Assembly (NCBI RefSeq): GCF_964204645.1
Contig: NC_134025.1
Coordinates: forward strand, 18,628,001 to 18,692,000
Length of the DNA stretch: 64,000 nucleotides
Origin: Tubulanus polymorphus
Taxonomy: Eukaryota; Nemertea; Palaeonemertea; Tubulaniformes; Tubulanidae
Direction: 5' to 3'
Shown here: positions 21,797-34,759 of the stretch, in pieces
How positions within the stretch are numbered: position 1 is the first letter of the stretch
Layout of the letters: the number at the start of each line of letters is the position of its first letter
Notes under the pieces: model-generated
The model's database searches: none
Told to the model about the DNA's origin: nothing
Seen by the model: only the letters and a program-made list of their open reading frames with translations
Translations under genes and position numbers: made by a program

Positions 21797-22383
21797 TTAA
21801 CCCTTTCGCTACGTGTGACGTTTTGGAAACGTCATATGAGTGACACGTGCTGTGCGTATGACGTTGTAGAAACGTCATGCACCTATTGATTTATAACTCG
21901 AACGCGTACACAGCAAACAGTATGGAAACGCATGTAAGACAAGATAGTTAGCTTTCTAAACAACAGATGGCGAAAATGCGTCAGTAGTTGGTGCTGTCAG
22001 CCTGTTGAGCACATGGTAATTTGCGCGGGATTGAGATGGCTCCCCACTTACGTACCTCTACCAGCGGAAAAGGATATCCCATATCAATTGAATTTCTTTC
22101 ATCCACACCGTAGCATCAATCACCAAAGACTGAGATAGGCACTTGGGTGAAAAACTGAAAAAAAAAAATTTCTAACCCATCCTGACCCCCCCCCCCCCCC
22201 AACACGCCCCCCCTACAGAAAAGGCTGTTGGTATGATTTTTTACTGATTTTCACTAAATAACATCATAATCTTCGATAAAAACGCGAAAAATCGGGGTTA
22301 AAAACAATTTGAAAAAAATCGAATTTTTCGGAAAATACCTTACGTAGGGGGCGGTGCAAGCGTGTACGCAGCGAAAGGGTTAA
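21797..22383. mobile_element. piggyBac-like MITE (TTAA, CCCTTTCGCT)
   Basis: TTAA at 21797-21800 and 22380-22383 bounds a 579-bp interior. Its ends, CCCTTTCGCT..CG and CG..AGCGAAAGGG, are inverted. TTAA duplication plus CCC/GGG ends is the piggyBac signature. It contains two GACGTT...AACGTC inverted motifs near 21828-21880 and a C-homopolymer near 22186. There is no transposase ORF. Confidence 0.8.
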
Positions 22384-22788
22384 GTAGCTCTTATGTGGCA
22401 GAATTGAAAGTGGGGCACTGAAACACTGAAACCTCAAAAGTTTTGCTTTGATAGGATGTTTCCTATGTTGATAGTACTGTCATTTATCACTAAAAATAAT
22501 AGTTCAATTATAACTGATTATTAAGAAATCAATTTATGACATGGAAATGAAATTTAGATGACACAATTGAACAAATATCACTAAAATTCACCATACAGCC
22601 AGATAACCGTTTTTTAGACCCCCATCCCCCTTCAGAGATAAGAACGCCAAACTATAAAATCCGGGGTTTTTTAGAAGTTACCTAAGTTCCCTACCGTACA
22701 GCGACGCCGCCGCCACGAGCCACCTGACTCAATTTCTTCCAAAACTCTGCGCAAAGAGACGAGCGGGGATGGCGGGCGGGAATATCCT

Positions 22789-22873
22789 GTGCCCCACGTA
22801 AGTATCCCTCAGAAAATCAAATTTTAATCCGGAAAATTATGATATTTCCCTCAGGATACATTACGTGGGGCAC
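22789..22873. repeat. Hairpin-forming inverted repeat
   Basis: TGTGCCCCACGTAA (22789-22802) is the exact reverse complement of 22860-22873. The similarity continues imperfectly into GTATCC..CTCAG on both arms. The spacer is 57 bp. Confidence 0.8.
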
Positions 22874-23099
22874 AGGCCCCAGATTAGAAGGATTAGCACC
22901 AGGCGGTGGGTAAGGCTCCCAAAAATGTGTAAAGGCAAAAGCCTAAAAGCAAGTTGAACAAACGTAAAAATTCACCTAGGAAATAGCACGAGGACGAAAA
23001 AATCTGTGCTAAACCTGGGCTACAAAGGCAAAAATGCCTGGTAAAGATTAGACATCTGACTCCAGCCCGAGGATTCCAAACTAGAAACCTGGCTGGAGC

Positions 23100-23215
23100 G
23101 CACTGACTATATCATAAACATATATAAACATACATATACACATAAACATATGCACACATACACATAAATACATACACATATATACATACACATATAATAT
23201 ATATATATACATATC
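23100..23215 (+). repeat. Degenerate ACATAT/ACACATA microsatellite
   Basis: A low-complexity run of CATATACACATAAACA-type repeats ending in a short (TA)n. Confidence 0.85.
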
Positions 23216-26200
23216 AGGATATATATTCATTAACAGATTGCCAAAACATGACAAGTGCCCCAAGGGGCACTATGGCCAGCTTTGCATAAAATGGCAAATG
23301 ATGATGCATTCATTCTGTGGGTTAAATTTGTCAAAATACACTCCCAGCTCAGAGTCAATACCTAATGATTTACACAATTCATTTGTAGAATACAAAAGTA
23401 GCACACACAGCGACTGGATCTGGCAGAAACAAATACAGCAGATAAATATTTTCCCTTGATCTTATTGATCTTAATGTGGAATAGAATTGAATAATCTGAA
23501 ATTTGCTGAATAAAACAAAATTAAATTGGATTTGATGTTCTTATTTGTTCAATAAAGTAAAATTGAATTGGATTTGATATTTTTTGGCGGAATAAAATTT
23601 GATTTAATTTATAGTTTGAGCACATGGCTTATTAACATATCAAGGTAATCTATCCGATTTAAGAAAAAGCTATTTTTCCCGGACTTTCACAATGGTCAAT
23701 GATATTTTCTGTAATGCTAATAAAAATATTCCCCCCAAAAACCAAATCAACTAAAGCTTTCACAGAAATCGATCTTGAAATACAATTTTAGATCTTAAAA
23801 TAAAACCCGGAAGTAGACGATACTGCGGGTTCACGTGAACACCTGCAGATTTCTGCGGCTAAGCCAATATTTTTGCGATCAGATATTCACGAAAAAGCTC
23901 ATATTAATTTCAACGAGGCCCTCTTTCAAAATTCAGCTACGTAGAGTTTGGAGAATTGATAATGCTTTAATGAATGATTTGTATGAATATAAGCTCAGAT
24001 GCACCATAAAAGAGCCTTTGCTCTGGAAACCATGTCATTTCAATTCGCTCCATTTGTATAGTAATAGGCTCAGCCTACGGCTGGCCTAAAAATCATGTTA
24101 CTAAAAATCATGTTAATAATATCTGCCGCACTGAGAGAGTGAGTCTCCCGGATGAGTTCCGATTGACAAACACTCTCGCCCAGCTGCTCACCGGCCGAGG
24201 ACCTGACCCAGAGATGCCGATAAAGAGCAGGGAAAATCCCAAATAACCTCAAATTAACAGTCAGACCTCCTGATCCGGATCAAAAAGAACCATTGGAGAT
24301 AAAGACTGAAACACGGAATGAGGAACTAACCCCGAAACAGAATTCAGAGTTTTCATTACATACTTTGGCCTATCGCTGGTAAAATACACAGTAGACCTAA
24401 ATATCTTTCAATAAAGGAAAGCGAAGGGGTTCCCACTGCCCCAGGAGCTCCTCCACAAAAACTTCAATAGAAGCGCTCGAAAAACCACCCATGAAGCAGC
24501 TATAAAAAACACTTAACGACTAGACAAACCATGTGAGTAGGATCGGACCCATCGACGAAAAAAGACCATTCGAATGAGATCAGACAACCAACGAGTGAAG
24601 CTGTCGACGAATGCTCCTTCCGAGATATGAACAACTGATCTCTCACCTAAGATGAGACTTTCTGACTCAATAACTCAACCTCCGGCCAGAACTCTAGCCT
24701 GCCCAGGGAGTTGAATGGACCCTATGGTTCAGCGCCTCCACCTCCACACTCAACCAATCCCGACTGGCGATTAAGTTGAGGTAGGGCGGAGAGTAATAAA
24801 AGAACCGGGACTGAAATGATCAGACCAGGCTGGTTAGTCAAAGCATGGATTTCCGACCTCCTAGGCTGGCATAGAAGAGAAGGAAAACTCCTGCTTAATG
24901 AAACTCTTGAAGAAGGGCGATACGGATGGGCCACAAGATACTTCAGCACCACCACGAGTCCTTAAGTCCCATTCAGGCACTTCCCGAGGCACCTCCAGTC
25001 GAGCAACCGAAAAAAGTGCTACCGGTTGGAGAATATGGTGCTTGGATAACAGGTTCAGAGTACTTGTCGCCCTAAAAGCATAGGCGATTGCGGCTGGTAA
25101 CCGTTAAGGTTAGGAGCCATCTATAAAGTATGTACACATGGTCTAGCTAGGACCAGAGCCAGATCTTACGTAAAGCGCACAACAGGTGGCAGACAGCTAT
25201 CAATCTGCACACCCCGAGTGGACAAATTATGTCATATATACACATCCCTCCGATCCTGGAAGAATGATAACAGTTCTGAATCAAATCACTGCGAGACCGA
25301 ACTGACTCTCTATCATCTAATCACCGATAAAAACCGTTGGTAAGATGTGAGTTAATGTAATGGAGTTAAAGACAATATCATAAAACTACAGTGATTCACA
25401 TTTATATGATATCAAAAGTATATACTCAAATAAATCCATAACTTTTCACCTACGGAAAGTAAGAGTGACTCTAAACCTCAAGGGAAGAGGAAAAGAATTC
25501 AGGTGCCAGTGAGGGTGCACAGATTGTTCACTCGTTGACCACCTGAACCTGCTTAGAGCTTCCACGTGAAAACTTAAATCCTGCCTATGCTAGGGCACTG
25601 GATTTAGTGATAAAGGGGAAAACCCCAGACTGAAAACCCTGCACTCTTAGGAGACGCTCATCCACGGTCGACTCAATATTCGGTTGAGCATTATAAGTGC
25701 CAGGTGCCTACAGAAAACCCCTCTGTGATAGAAGGGAGGGAATGAAGGCACACGCCGGAACACATGCCCAGAAGGCTGAGAAACCAACCCATCATGCCCG
25801 AGCTGGCCCCTGAGGTGTAATCAAAACTATCCGGCAGGACAACGCTGGCTCTAGCTGGCCAAGGACTGCTGTCACTACTTGGCTGGGGTTAAATATACGC
25901 TAGGATTCCATCTCAGCGGTACAAAAGCGTCTTATCTTCCACGCCATCTGGTCGGAACAGGGACACAGACAGCGGGAAACCCTCGGATTGACACCTCCGT
26001 AGAAGAGAAAATAAATTCATTAGGGATGGCCAAGGCCTGAGGAGCGGCTCTGATATCCTTCATGCCTGCTAGTTTAACTACAGAGATATGAATTCCTTCG
26101 AACTTGCACCAGGAGAGAATATCTGCTGTCTGATCAGAGAGAATAACTGACCGAGTGCCTCCTAGATTACGAAGACAGGACCAGACTGGCTATTGATGGC

Positions 26201-27397
26201 TAACGATACGTGTCTGTATATCAGACTCCCGAGAGGAACGTCCAGGGAAGGGGTTGCTGTAGAACATCCCAACCCCTTGTCGATCAGTGCCAGCCGGCCC
26301 TCCAAAATCTCTGAAATGGCCTGCTGTGAAGGTGCACCGCTGGGAGCATCAAGAACGAGGACCCTAGACCAGTACTGCCCCTAACGAGTGATGCAGGACA
26401 GCCTGGATATCGCTTCTCAGAGCTGACTACCCTGGCTTGGGCGGGGTGGTTATCCCGACCCTGGAAGGTCAAACACCATGTCCACATCAAGGCGATCGAT
26501 GCCACCCAATTGGCCGGGGGCAGAGCCTGCACTACCTCCCAGCAAATCCTGTTGCGGGAGAGGTGTACCTCATGAACCTCTGGGTCTTATGCCCAGAGGA
26601 TGTCTCACAAGGCGAGACACAAGCGAACTGGAGACGAAAGCCTTAACTCACAAGGCCACTCCGTGGACTTAAGTTAGCACCATACAAAAGGGCTAGGGTG
26701 AGAGAAAGTGCCGTGCCTCTACCATCATCCTCAACCACTTGCCTTAACCTCGACTGCTCGTCCACCAGTGTTTGTAAAGAACAAAATCTGTGACCACGGC
26801 TTTTAGAAAGCCTAATGGACCCTTTAATGTTCTGATCAGACCAAGACCTGGGAGTCAGTAATACGCTACACTCAACGCAACGGCAGACTCCGGATGCCAA
26901 ACTTTCCCAACATAGGTCGCGCCACTCTGTGCACCGAGCAACTGCCGACTGCCGACCAAAATTAGTTATATTTTATTCCTCAAATATCAACAATTATCAT
27001 GTCAGAAGGGTCATTCATTATTCACACCTTAGACCATCATTTCACGTTTTGTACATTATTCATAATCGTTACCAAGTATAGACAGTGTCAACCTGTTTGA
27101 GAATTAAACTTTTGTTTCTAACTTTTCAGACTGGACGTTCTGTCTCCAGTCACCATTAATTAGTAATATCATGTTATTCAACTAATTGTTAGTATCTCAC
27201 AGGTTTACCAGCTTTGTTTGCACCTGTTGAGCATGCTCAATCTGTTTCTGCCTAGATGGTTACTATGTACAATTAGCAGATCAATCTATTGTTTTGAGAA
27301 GTTGGACTTAGTTTTGACCAATCAACGAGTGTTGTTTGTTTGTTGACCCGCCCCTTGGTGATGGGCCAGCTGAGTATCTTGAGAAGGAAAATCAAAC

Positions 27398-27475
27398 ATT
27401 CTGACTCAGGACGTCAGCAAATAAACAACTCTCTACGTCAAAACTATATTTGTATTCAACTCATCTTTTTAAGGT
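27398..27475 (+). repeat. 78-bp direct repeat, left copy
   Basis: It starts ATTCTGACTCAGGACGTCAG and contains AATAAACAAC. It is repeated with only two visible differences at 27852-27929. The left copy ends in AAGGTAAGT, a perfect splice-donor-like sequence. Confidence 0.85.
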
Positions 27476-27565
27476 AAGTTCAACTGTCTCGTAATTTTAT
27501 ACTTAGGCCTAAATGCTTAATGGTCTTGAATCTTAACGGTTACCCTTATATCTATTATTCAAAAC

Positions 27566-27677
<112 letters not shown>

Positions 27678-27851
27678 AAAATTAAGTGTACTAAATATCT
27701 AATTAAATATGAGTTTAGATCATCTGTATTTGGTTCCAATATTATTTGTATTCAAGTTATAATCACGTCTCTCTCTGTCATTTTGGTAATTGTGGTGATA
27801 TTATAATAATTGTTTGTTACCTATTTTATTCATAATACTATAAAATTAAGG

Positions 27852-27929
27852 ATTCTGACTCAGGACGTCAGCAAATAAACAACTCTCTACGTCAAAACTA
27901 TATTTGTATTTAACTCATCTTTATAAGGT
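27852..27929 (+). repeat. 78-bp direct repeat, right copy
   Basis: The partner of 27398-27475. The pair brackets about 376 bp that includes the (TA)n tract. They may be terminal (LTR R/U5-like) remnants or a simple duplication. Confidence 0.85.
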
Positions 27930-28692
27930 TCTACCATCGATAGTTCCCAACTCCATTAACGGCATAAACTTCGTTAATACAAATGCGCCACCGAGCCGCT
28001 CAGGATCTGGCTTAATTACCAAGAATGAACACGACATGAGTTGAACACCGGTTCGGTCTGTAGTTTATCGGACTCGACCAATGCTAGAGGTTTACAGCGC
28101 CACCGTACGGTACGGGGAACTCCAAAAAATGTTTAGCGGTATAGTTTCCAAACTAAGGTAACTTCTAAAATGTGCCCCACGTAATGTATCCTGAGGGAAA
28201 TACATACACACTCATCGTAATACTAATGTAGATACAATTCTATTACTTTTATAATTTTACGTGACAAGTAAAACAGGCACTGAACACTTTTACGGTTCAC
28301 CTGATTACCTATCCCGCCGGACCAATTGAGTGAGAACATCACCCCCCATACTTTTACATAATTTTTGGACTATTTGGAAAATTGATATTTTTCAAACCAA
28401 AGTCCGCGGGAAACCGCGGATCCGCGGGGAATTCTCATCCCTGCCCCTTGTACGATCTTGGTATTTATTTCATTGACCCCCACCCGTACGTACATTTTGA
28501 AAGCCCCCCTCAGATCTACAAATTAGACTTAATCCAACTTAATAGAACTTTTGACCTACCTTCACTTGACTAACTATATAAGCTAGTATTAACTAGCTAG
28601 TATTAAGTAGGATTTCATGAGATAAGAATCGGTTTACCGTAATTTATTATGTCTCAGACATATGTTCTCTCGTCCATTAAGTACGTACATTG

Positions 28693-28780
28693 GTTTGAGA
28701 GACCCCCCTACCAGAAAAGTACATACATTTTTGAGAGACCCCCCTACCAGAAAAGTACATACATTTTTCTTTAACCCCCC
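28693..28780 (+). repeat. Short tandem repeat with C6 and GTACATACA core
   Basis: Two adjacent copies of a unit containing GAGAGACCCCCCTACCAGAA and GTACATACATTTT. Looser relatives lie upstream (28490-28510) and downstream (28780-28850). Confidence 0.75.
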
Positions 28781-29064
28781 TCCCCTATACAAAGCGAGTA
28801 CATTATTATTCTTTAACCCCCTCCCCCTAAAATCGTACATACTATTTGAACGCTCCCGATTCAGTCGAGCTGACTTTACTGTTGAATCTTATCGAGGGTA
28901 AGTTACAAGAATGATTTCTACCTATCATTGGACTGACACTCCTGATAAAATTATACTTTTATTATCTTCGACATTGCGAACTCATTTGACCAAATGCTTA
29001 ATTGGCTTAATTAACTGAGGTCCTAACTGAATTTGCAGGGATTCTGGAGTAGGAAAGTACATAC

Positions 29065-29378
29065 CATGCATGATTGACAGTGACAAATCTTTTTCCGCCA
29101 CCCGTCCACCCAGTATGTTGCACCAGTACAAGAAGCCATGTCTAATTTGCGTTTTTTCAAATTGTCTAATAAGCACGCAGCTTGAGCACCATCACTACTA
29201 CTACACACTGGCTCCTCTTTAACACAGGATTCTGTAAAATCCTTCAACTTAGTACTATATTCTGATGTTTGTTCATTAGATTCCACTTCTTCTGATGCAA
29301 CATAATCAGTTTTCGCAAGTCGAATATCAGAAACCTTTTTATGATGACATGATTCTTCATTCTTGATTAAAGAGAAAT
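29065..29378 (-). CDS. UBR7: UBR7 exon (acidic linker and Cys-rich segment)
   Basis: A 314-nt exon between acceptor tttttattttag and donor ATG|GTATGT. It contributes 2 nt plus 104 codons, completing the split codon left by the exon at 41890-41992. The linker is poorly conserved and acidic. The last 35 residues contain LKKRKLDMA, ATYWVDGWRKKICHCQSCM, the counterpart of the TYWP-NWRSKLC-C-CM segment conserved in metazoan UBR7. It leaves in phase 0 into the exon at 18839-19004, across a 10-kb intron full of repeats. Confidence 0.9.
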
Positions 29379-29612
29379 CTAAAATAAAAAGAAAAAAACC
29401 GATGTTATAATTTGCTTATCAAAAATGAGTTCCAGGAACTTAACAAGCACATTTTGTGTTGAGAATAATCTTCATGGACATCGATGAAAAAATCATTTAG
29501 CAAGAATGTGGCGTATACTCTCTGGGTTAAGCTAACAGTAAAAGGGGAAAGAAATCAAAGACAAGTAACAAGTATTTTATATATATTTCAGGAACAGCAG
29601 TTTACTTAAAAA

Positions 29613-29650
29613 TATAGCTGCAAAGCAGCGATGACGGGTTTTCTTCAAAG
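29613..29650 (+). repeat. Isolated family Z 5'-end signature
   Basis: TATAGCTGCAAAGCAGCGAT followed by GACGGGTTTTCT, preceded by AAAAA. No RT fragment follows. It contains the small hairpin GCTGC-AAA-GCAGC. Confidence 0.7.
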
Positions 29651-29756
29651 CCATTCAGGATGATGTGAATTGTAGTATATTGAAATACCGATAAATAGAA
29701 TAAAATGCATTGACAGATTTGAACCTAATATGCAAACAAGAAGCCTGTCGGCTTAT

Positions 29757-30262
29757 ATAGCTCCGCTGTCTTTGTTGTGGCTTGGAGCATAGACTATCAC
29801 ATCAGTATCTATTTGAATCTAGATGTTCAGGGACATTATAGCCACTTGGAGAAGGGCCACAATACCAATAATCATACTAACATACTCTAAACTGACAAAC
29901 TGTTGGAACTGAAGTCATAAGTGGAACAAACTGTAGTCCCCAAGTATAGGCACCAAGTGAAATTTATCAAAAATCTATGCAATTGCTTCGATATAGAATG
30001 GCTCTATACTTTTGTAGGCACTCCCCAATAGATCATTCATATGAAGTTTGGTTGATATCTACTGAAAACTGGAGTAGAAGTAGCAATTTAAGTGAAAATC
30101 TAAAAATAGCCCTAATTTGCATAATTTATGCAAAATCAAAAGTATGGCTCTATACTTTTGTAGGCACTCCCCCATACATCATTCGTACCAAGTTTGGTTG
30201 ATATCTACTGAAAACTGAAGTAGAAGTAGCGAGTAGAAGACCTTCGGTCACAGCGGAGCTAA
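29757..30262 (+). mobile_element. Family B Helitron-like element
   Basis: TAGCTCCGCTGT near 29757 is the exact reverse complement of ACAGCGGAGCTA near 30250. Inside are two tandem units of about 146 bp (each starting GGCTCTATACTTTTGTAGGC). The 3' end has the hairpin GACC-TTC-GGTC followed by ACAGCGGAGCTAAAAA. This is the same plan as family A with unrelated sequence. It is non-coding. Confidence 0.65.
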
Positions 30263-31840
30263 AAATGAGTAAACGTCAAATGTGATTCAGCTTTGAAACC
30301 GAACATACAATCAACAAATATGAATTTATTCGACCAGGCATTTATTTTGGCATTCAAACATCATGATCCTGTATTATCACCACGCTAAAAATGGATCTGT
30401 CCTATTTAGAACTCATCTTAAGCACCTGCTGAGTCAATAGATTGAGTAAATTTACAGATAAGAACGTATTATGATTTGGAATACATTTAAAAAGTTTATC
30501 TTTTTTTGAAATATTTGTATAAATACATTTATTGTAGTGATCCAATCAATAAATTATGATTTGATTTGGTCTGGGTCTCGACTGAAGTTTATTTCGGCTT
30601 TTATGTTTTACAAATTCTATACTGATAAACAATTTATACCTGCAATATGTGTATTAATATCGAACCTATTCCACTAGTTGCGGGTGTTTCCTAATAAACG
30701 AGAGAGTCATTCTTGATCTTAGTTATTAGAAAAATAATGTTCATTTAGTTATAGAAATTCATTACCTTTTTGAAAATGCTTTAATTATATTTGTTCTGTC
30801 CTAATTTCCATATTACTGCATGAACCAATGATATGCTTTGTAAATATGATGTAATAAAATAATTTTGAATTTGAATTAAATTTGAATAGGAGAATCAAGC
30901 ATAACTTGTGTTTTTTCCACTTGTCTTACTTGTCTCTGGTTAACAGTTCTAGAGTTTCAATTACAATCAAATCCAAATTGGCTAAAAAAAAATTGGACTA
31001 AATGAAATGAACTGTTAGTCACTGCAAACTTATTCCAGTGTTATGCCGATCGTGTTGAATCACTTTGATTGAGTTGAAAGAATTAGATCTTCTATGGTGC
31101 AATATCGGTCGAAGAGTGATATCTGGTGTTGACTGTCCTTGACCATTTAACTTCATGTGTTTGACATTGGAATTAGCATCATACCCATGTGAACTGCAAA
31201 ATATTCATACAACATGAAAACCTACAGTACATGTATACAGTAATCAAACTTCCACCGATTTTTGGATTTGAATGAAAGTTAGGCTTATTTCAGTATTCTT
31301 AAGCAGGAAATAATAAGCCCAATCTATAGGCCCTATTCCCATTGGTACAATTGTATAATGCGAACAGCTGTACCGTACACTTATCAGGCAAGATTGGAGA
31401 AATTGGTATACCAAACCTATGTACAGCTAAATGTACAGGCCTACAATGATTTCTGGTTGACAAGCCGTGACCACACGAACGTTTTAGTCTAGGTTTGACT
31501 ATTAATGTCAGTAGGTCAGAGAAGGCCTGGTTAAATTTAATTACACGGCTCAAATCAATTAGCCTTTCTGCCTGTGAATGTTTTGATAATATTGAGTGAA
31601 TAGTGCATAGAATGAATTAGACTTTGGGCTAGTCCTGATCAGATCCTATCCATGTGATAACAGTACCAGTTATAGTAACATCAGTGTTGAGCCGACGAGA
31701 GGGAAAAAGTTGTGTTTGTAGTACTTAGGCATGGTAGGCATATCGTACTCACGTAATACTTAAAACGATGTGGTTACCCATACGTGACTGTACGGTGATT
31801 TCCACAGGTTAGCCGTATGCGAGTACATTGACGCTCTGAC
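30263..31840. other. UBR7 intronic DNA with LINE-like 3' ends
   Basis: No gene is supported. AATAAATTATGATTTGATTTG (near 30548) and AATAAAATAATTTTGAATTTG (near 30855) are 3' tails typical of LINEs with short terminal repeats. Confidence 0.4.
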
Positions 31841-31843
31841 TAA

Positions 31844-31908
31844 CAATATTGGGATTCGAAACCAAACAAAAAAAAGTCCAGTGATTTAACCACTGAGCCA
31901 CAGAACAT
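31844..31908 (-). repeat. tRNA-derived SINE head or tRNA pseudogene
   Basis: On the minus strand an A-box-like TGGCTCAGTGG (31890-31900) is followed 26 nt later by a B-box-like GGTTTCGAATCCC (31851-31863), as in a tRNA. The anticodon arm is replaced by an A/T run and no proper acceptor stem forms. So it is a SINE head or decayed tRNA, not a functional tRNA. Confidence 0.6.
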
Positions 31909-32419
31909 AACTGCAGAGTTGATGAAAGTTGATTTACAAATAGCCTCACCTAACCCAAACCCTATTCTTTCACGCATGCACGTATGTAGATTATAGGAAT
32001 GCACGTACGGCGTTTGTAGGGAACTCACGTACGGTTGACAGTGGAGATCACCATACTGTCATGTACGGATAACAACTTTGTACTAAAAATGGTATTGGCT
32101 ACTATTATAATAGGCCTATAGACAAATAAATACCAGTAGGCTTTCTTGACTTAGCTTCCACACTTCACAATCGAACCAACGGACCTACCAGTATATTTAA
32201 GTCCCAATACGCACCAACCGGCACAGGCCTAACACTGTTTGTCAACTGTGTGTTCCATAGTAGGCTATCGTAATCACCTGATACTTGTCTGTCGTGTTTT
32301 CTCTCGAGTCAAACGTAATTCTAGAAGCCACCTGTGACTCAACGACCTTGATTTTAACTTGATCAATTCAAAATCAATTTATTGACACTTTTGCTTACAT
32401 GAACAGATCAGTAATATAC

Positions 32420-32889
32420 TTAAATGAAATAACCGGAATAACAAGAAATCCAAAATATCGGCATTCTCCTTGTACGGCCTGATCGCCTGGGCGCTGGTTC
32501 ATCACGGTGATGCTCTGTTTCAACTTCCATCTCCACGGGTTCGTCAATAACCTCTCCGGAAACCTCTGAACTAAATGGTCTCTCGTCACTGGATGTCGGC
32601 GGCAACTCAGCTATCGGGGATGCCTGGGAGATTCTGGAACTGGTGTATTATCCAGAGTTTTAATTGAGGGTCCTTCATTCGACGTACCCGTTGAACTTGT
32701 AGATTCACTTCCTGGGTGTTCTACTGTGGTTCCAGCACCCTGATCTACTACTACTACTTCACTTCCTTGATCTATCGTTGACTCTATGGGGATCTGTAGG
32801 ATGACGTCGGAAACACTTTCTTCATCTGAAACATCGATAGTCGGTTCATCAACAAGATCCTTGGTGTCTCGTTGTGGAGGAGACTCCGG
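32420..32889 (-). pseudogene. Gypsy 1 acidic C-terminal tail
   Basis: Downstream of the integrase stop, the frame continues as a Glu/Asp/Ser-rich tail. After one more stop and a frame change it ends in APRRSGRTRRMP. This matches in type the EAPRRSVRDRRPPDW end of Gypsy 2. Confidence 0.6.
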
Positions 32890-34178
32890 TTACTTCATCT
32901 GTCTTGGTCTCTTATGATCTCTTGTCATCTCCTCACAATCCCTCAAAGAGAAGGCTAGTAAATGCAGCATATTTCTGTGAAGCGTACGCTTCTTCTTTGA
33001 ATTTCTCCCTTCGATGACGTAAACTGGTAAGTCCTCATCCGGTCGAGCAACAACTATAAATTCTTCATTCCCCCACTTGTTGGACAACTTTCCTTGAGCC
33101 TTTGGTCCCGTGTTACGTACTAATACTCTGTCCCCAATGTTGATTGCACCGCCTTTTATTTGGTGATCATAGTATAAGCCGGATCTATCAGCCGCGGATA
33201 CCATGTGTCGACGGGCTATCTCATGAGCTTGTCGGATTTCCTCTTGCAGATTTTCTCCAAATTTAGTCCTGCACCTCAATTTGTCTAATTGGAATATCCT
33301 ATCGAGTTGTAACGTAGGCTCACGCCCAAACAGCAATCTATATGATGAATATCCTATAGTACGGTGAGGGGTATTATTGTATTGCCAGACGACCCTATTT
33401 AGATGTTTACACCATTTCCCTTTTTGATCTTCAGCGAGTAGCGAAAGTCTGCTCAGAAGGGTCTGGTTCATCTTCTCGACACATCCATTTCCCTCCGGAT
33501 GATAGGGAGACGATCTGCTTTTTTCCATACCCACAACTTTTTTTGCATAACTCCTTCAACACCTGACTTTCAAAGTTTCTCCCCTGGTCGCTGTGCAGTT
33601 TCTTCGGTATACCGTACCGGACAATAAACTGACTATAAATCGCTCTCGCAGTTGTTGTTGCCAGCTGATTTTTCGTTGGAATTACGACTGAGAACTTGGA
33701 GAAGTGGTCCATTAAGACGAGTAAGTTCTAGAATCCCGCGGATGGTTCAAGTTTAAGGAAATCCATACAGAGAAGTTCCAAGGGTTCACCCGTGAGAATG
33801 GATTCCAATGGTGCTCGATCTGCAGTAGCTCGGTTCACTACACATCTACGACACGTTTTACAATACTGCTCCACGTCGGAAAACATTCCTGGCCACAGAA
33901 ATCGTGAGTTAACGACAGTCCACGTCTTGTCTCTACCAATGTGGCCGAGTCAGTCATGGGCCCAGTGGAGTATGAATTCTATTTTATGATAAGGTATCAA
34001 CACTTGGTGAACAGAGCCGCCCTCAACATTTTTCTTCCGAGTCAGTATTCCATCCTGCACTTCCAAGGAAGACAGGTATTTGACATAGCGCTGTTCCCAG
34101 CGATTCGCAGGACAGAACTTCTTGTTCTTCATGACGCATTCCTTCAACTTGCAAATGGTTTCGTCATGCTCCTGTAGC
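32890..34178 (-). pseudogene. Gypsy 1 integrase (broken)
   Basis: The H2C2 zinc-binding region (HWAHD, then GHIGRDKTW, then CKTCRRC) is followed by a catalytic core. The three acidic positions are visible as LCMDFL, HSDQGRNF and NGCVEKMN. A C-terminal GPY/F-like region includes DLPVYVIEG. Breaks: TGA between HD and LGH (33951-33953), TAG after the first Asp motif (near 33733), and a 1-nt surplus in an A7 run near 33540. Confidence 0.85.
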
Positions 34179-34398
34179 TCGTAGCCGGAATGGTGACGTC
34201 CCTGTCTGTAAAATTTCGCACATGTATTCCCACACGACTACACTGAACTTTAGAGACTTTGGATAATGTGGGCATAACACTAAGTCCGTCTAGGCGGGCT
34301 TTGTCCGTCATCACCAATCCTTCCATATTTCTAACTAGCCCACGGATAGTAGATTCCGCGCCTGCAGGTATAATTACCGCAGACGTAGTTTTCACCAA
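34179..34398 (-). pseudogene. Gypsy 1 pre-RT linker, junction of RT deletion
   Basis: It includes TTSAVIIPAGAESTIRGLV, the usual stretch between protease and RT. After VTIPAT the frame switches to YELQEHDETICKLKE, a sequence expected only after RNase H. So about 2 kb of RT and RNase H are missing. Confidence 0.65.
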
Positions 34399-34400
34399 GT

Positions 34401-34736
34401 TCAGACTTTCCTGTCTCTGATGAACCCCGGAACTTTTAAATAGTCCAAGAAATTAGTCCCAATGAGTAGTGGAACCTTTTCATGATACTCGGTTGGTTCT
34501 ACGACGAACGCCATTATGATTAAATCATCCACACCATCACAGTAATCGAGCTCCGCTATACCTTCATAAGGGAGTACATCACCAGCTACTGTGCTCAGTT
34601 CCACCGGCAGGGCTAAGTCTTCAACTGGATGAATCTCAACACTTGGATGGTGTAATTGCAGATATCTCTTAGAAACAGTAGATACGGGAGAACCACTATC
34701 TTGGAGTGACATGCATGGTTGGTTCTGTATGTACAC
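34401..34736 (-). pseudogene. Gypsy 1 aspartic protease
   Basis: A 111-codon ORF with the retropepsin active site LQDSGSPVSTV and the C-terminal LLIGTNFLDYL. The catalytic Asp is intact; surrounding Pol frames are broken. Confidence 0.85.
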
Positions 34737-34759
34737 GAGCTTTTCGCGGCGTGGACCTA

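Noticed and set aside
24100-26950. Protein-coding genes in the GC-rich block
   Set aside because: Only ORFs of 60-92 codons on both strands, none with a recognisable motif or splice frame.
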